A DNA stretch of 64,000 bases from Aphidius gifuensis (Eukaryota > Arthropoda > Insecta > Hymenoptera > Braconidae). How positions within the stretch are numbered: the first letter of the stretch is position 1; every line of letters starts with the position of its first letter. A program made the translations under genes and the position numbers. The stretch is from contig NC_057790.1 of the NCBI RefSeq assembly GCF_014905175.1, positions 1,736,001 through 1,800,000 of the forward strand, given 5' to 3'. Positions 62,971 through 64,000 of this stretch are shown piece by piece. The notes beneath the pieces were generated by a model. It worked only from the letters and a program-made list of their open reading frames with translations, searched no databases and was not told the origin of the DNA.

Positions 62971-63011
62971 ATATATATATGTACACTTTTTTGGTTGGGT
63001 TGCGCACCAAT
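62971..63011 (-). promoter_or_regulatory. H2B core promoter: TATA run and CCAAT box
   Basis: An ATATATATAT run lies 80 bases upstream of the H2B ATG. A CCAAT (63007-63011, plus-strand orientation) within GCGCACCAATAGCGTGAC lies 27 bases further upstream. The same GCGCACCAAT element recurs in the adjacent inverted repeat. Confidence 0.5.
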
Positions 63012-63082
63012 AGCGTGACAGAACGAGCAAATATGACAGTTCAGAGATTACACGCATCATGATTGTGGCACTGTTTACAGTT

Positions 63083-63220
63083 TTTTTTTTTTCCTTGTTG
63101 CTTCAATAAAATTGTAAACAGCGCACCAATCACGTGAGAGAACAGAGCATTTGTGAGAATTGACGCAACGTGATTGGTGCGCTGTTTACAATTTTATTGA
63201 AGCAACAAGGAAAAAAAAAA
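63083..63220. repeat. Perfect 53-bp inverted repeat with 32-bp spacer
   Basis: Arms at 63083-63135 and 63168-63220 are exact reverse complements, with poly-T/poly-A outermost, then CCTTGTTGCTTCAATAAA and GTAAACAGCGCACCAATCAC. Each arm contains the CCAAT element also present in the H2B promoter, and the left arm ends in an E-box (CACGTG, 63131-63136). It lies between divergently transcribed H2B and the last gene. Confidence 0.9.
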
Positions 63221-63375
63221 CACCCAAAAGAAAGCACCTATCGGAGCATTGGAGCGCGTACCACGTGCAGAGACCACGTGTGCAACTGACCCCGAGAAAT
63301 GCTTAAAAGCAGATAAAAAAAGCAAAATACGGTACAGTCGCACGTTGGAGGTCATACAACGTAGTAATTTTCATC

Positions 63376-64000
63376 ATGAGAATCAATATATGCTATTTTA
63401 TTTTAATCCAAGTGATGATTCAATCATTCACTGGAACATCAGGTAAATTATAATTCTTAAACCTTAAAATCCATCAGCTTTTTCTATTTTTTTTTTTAAA
63501 TCAAATATAGGGCCGGTTTTTTCGTCCAACATTACAGTTAACTAAGGTTTAAACTCTAGTTAACTAACTAAGGATTTGGTTAACGACTGCGTTTTTTATA
63601 TGCTTTAGTATTGAATATATCAATCGATAAGTAGTTAATCCTTATAGTTAAAGTTAGTTAATGCTCAGTTAACTGTAATGGTAGACTAAATAATCGGCCC
63701 ATAGTAGAAAAAAAAATAAGAAAAAATTGTAATACATATAATAAAAATTAATAAATATTATTATTTTTCATTTTTGATAAATAGCCGCGCCAGCGTTTTT
63801 GCGTGATGTTGAAGAGGCGGTTGAAGGCGGAATCATGGAATTGATAAAAGAAGTTAAAGTGTTAGTACTGGTTTTTAATGTATCAATTGAAAATTTATCG
63901 AAAGCCGTTAAAACTGAAACAAAAATTCTTACGTACGCTTACAATACTGAAGTTGAACATATATATAATGATGTACAATCATTGAAAAATGAAATTTCAG
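63376..64000 (+). CDS. Secreted protein, N-terminal two exons (3' end off window)
   Basis: Exon 63376-63442 encodes a signal peptide (INICYFILIQVMIQSFTG). It is followed by a phase-1 intron of 342 bases holding a MITE and by an exon from 63785 that runs off the window (PAFLRDVEEAVEGGIMELIK, then helical sequence with NTEVEHIYNDVQSLKNEIS). The start context TCATCATGA matches the four tandem genes. The opening DVEEAVEGGI followed by a heptad-like helical region resembles their DLEEVYTLF...VDEGIEEA start. It may be a diverged fifth member, but its first intron position differs and the diagnostic C-terminal motifs are outside the window. Confidence 0.6.
63510..63700. mobile_element. PIF/Harbinger-like MITE, 191 bp
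   Basis: The element begins GGGCCGGTTTTTTCG and ends CGGCCC. The terminal inverted repeats extend imperfectly about 35 bases and share CATTACAGTTAACT. It is flanked by ATA on both sides (63507-63509 and 63701-63703), consistent with a 3-bp target-site duplication. The interior is built of GTTAACTA-like motifs with no coding capacity. It lies inside the first intron of the last gene. Confidence 0.75.

Noticed and set aside
63249..63446. Plus-strand 65-codon frame overlapping the last gene's first exon
   Set aside because: It overlaps the signal-peptide exon in another frame. The signal peptide with donor and matching second exon is the better reading.
1..64000. CRISPR arrays, operons, ribosome binding sites
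   Set aside because: The window is eukaryotic nuclear DNA; no regularly spaced short repeats of that type occur.

Overview
This 64 kb window is eukaryotic nuclear DNA. It is very AT-rich, with short AT-rich introns, GT-AG splicing and single-gene spacing. The genes (glass, a peroxisomal ABCD transporter, a KIF17-type kinesin, Vps18, a DNA glycosylase, a sugar transporter, inactive rhomboid, HDAC1/Rpd3, histone H2B) are those of an insect. The extreme AT content, the asparagine- and aspartate-rich runs and a tandem secreted-protein family would suit a hymenopteran parasitoid such as an aphidiine braconid, but that placement is inference, not something the sequence proves.

Layout. 1-2520 (-): most of the photoreceptor zinc-finger factor glass, cut by the left edge inside finger 5. 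6632-9648 (-): ABCD1/2-type peroxisomal half-transporter, six exons. 12586-15916 (+): KIF17/OSM-3-like kinesin-2. 17646-21565 (+): Vps18, tail-to-tail with an alkyladenine DNA glycosylase gene (21686-22805, -). 23578-25226 (-): MFS sugar transporter. 28635-36412 (+): inactive rhomboid (rhomboid-5/iRhom) with a very long repeat-rich cytoplasmic tail. 39113-56384 (+): four tandem genes for secreted proteins that I read as DUF4803-like. 58158-60576 (-): HDAC1/Rpd3. 61650-61964 (+): decayed Spartan (SPRTN) protease fragment. 62517-62891 (-): intronless histone H2B with its replication-type 3' stem-loop. 63376-64000 (+): the first two exons of another secreted protein, cut by the right edge.

Most genes are unrelated housekeeping or developmental loci. 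The accessory part is 38.2-56.4 kb. There a unit of roughly 4-5 kb (promoter, 9-10 exons, 3' flank) has been duplicated to give four intact paralogues of 719, 772, 777 and 748 aa. All four have signal peptides and Cys-rich cores. Three end in aspartate-rich tails encoded by GAT repeats. One copy has lost an intron plus 16 codons. Mobile DNA surrounds this and the right-hand part of the window: a Helitron-like insert between copies 2 and 3, a 191-bp Harbinger-like MITE in the last gene's intron, and a perfect 53-bp inverted repeat between that gene and H2B.

Exon boundaries were worked out by hand from splice signals and frame. For every complete multi-exon gene the exon lengths listed sum to a multiple of three. 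Family names rest on recognised motifs; no database was searched.
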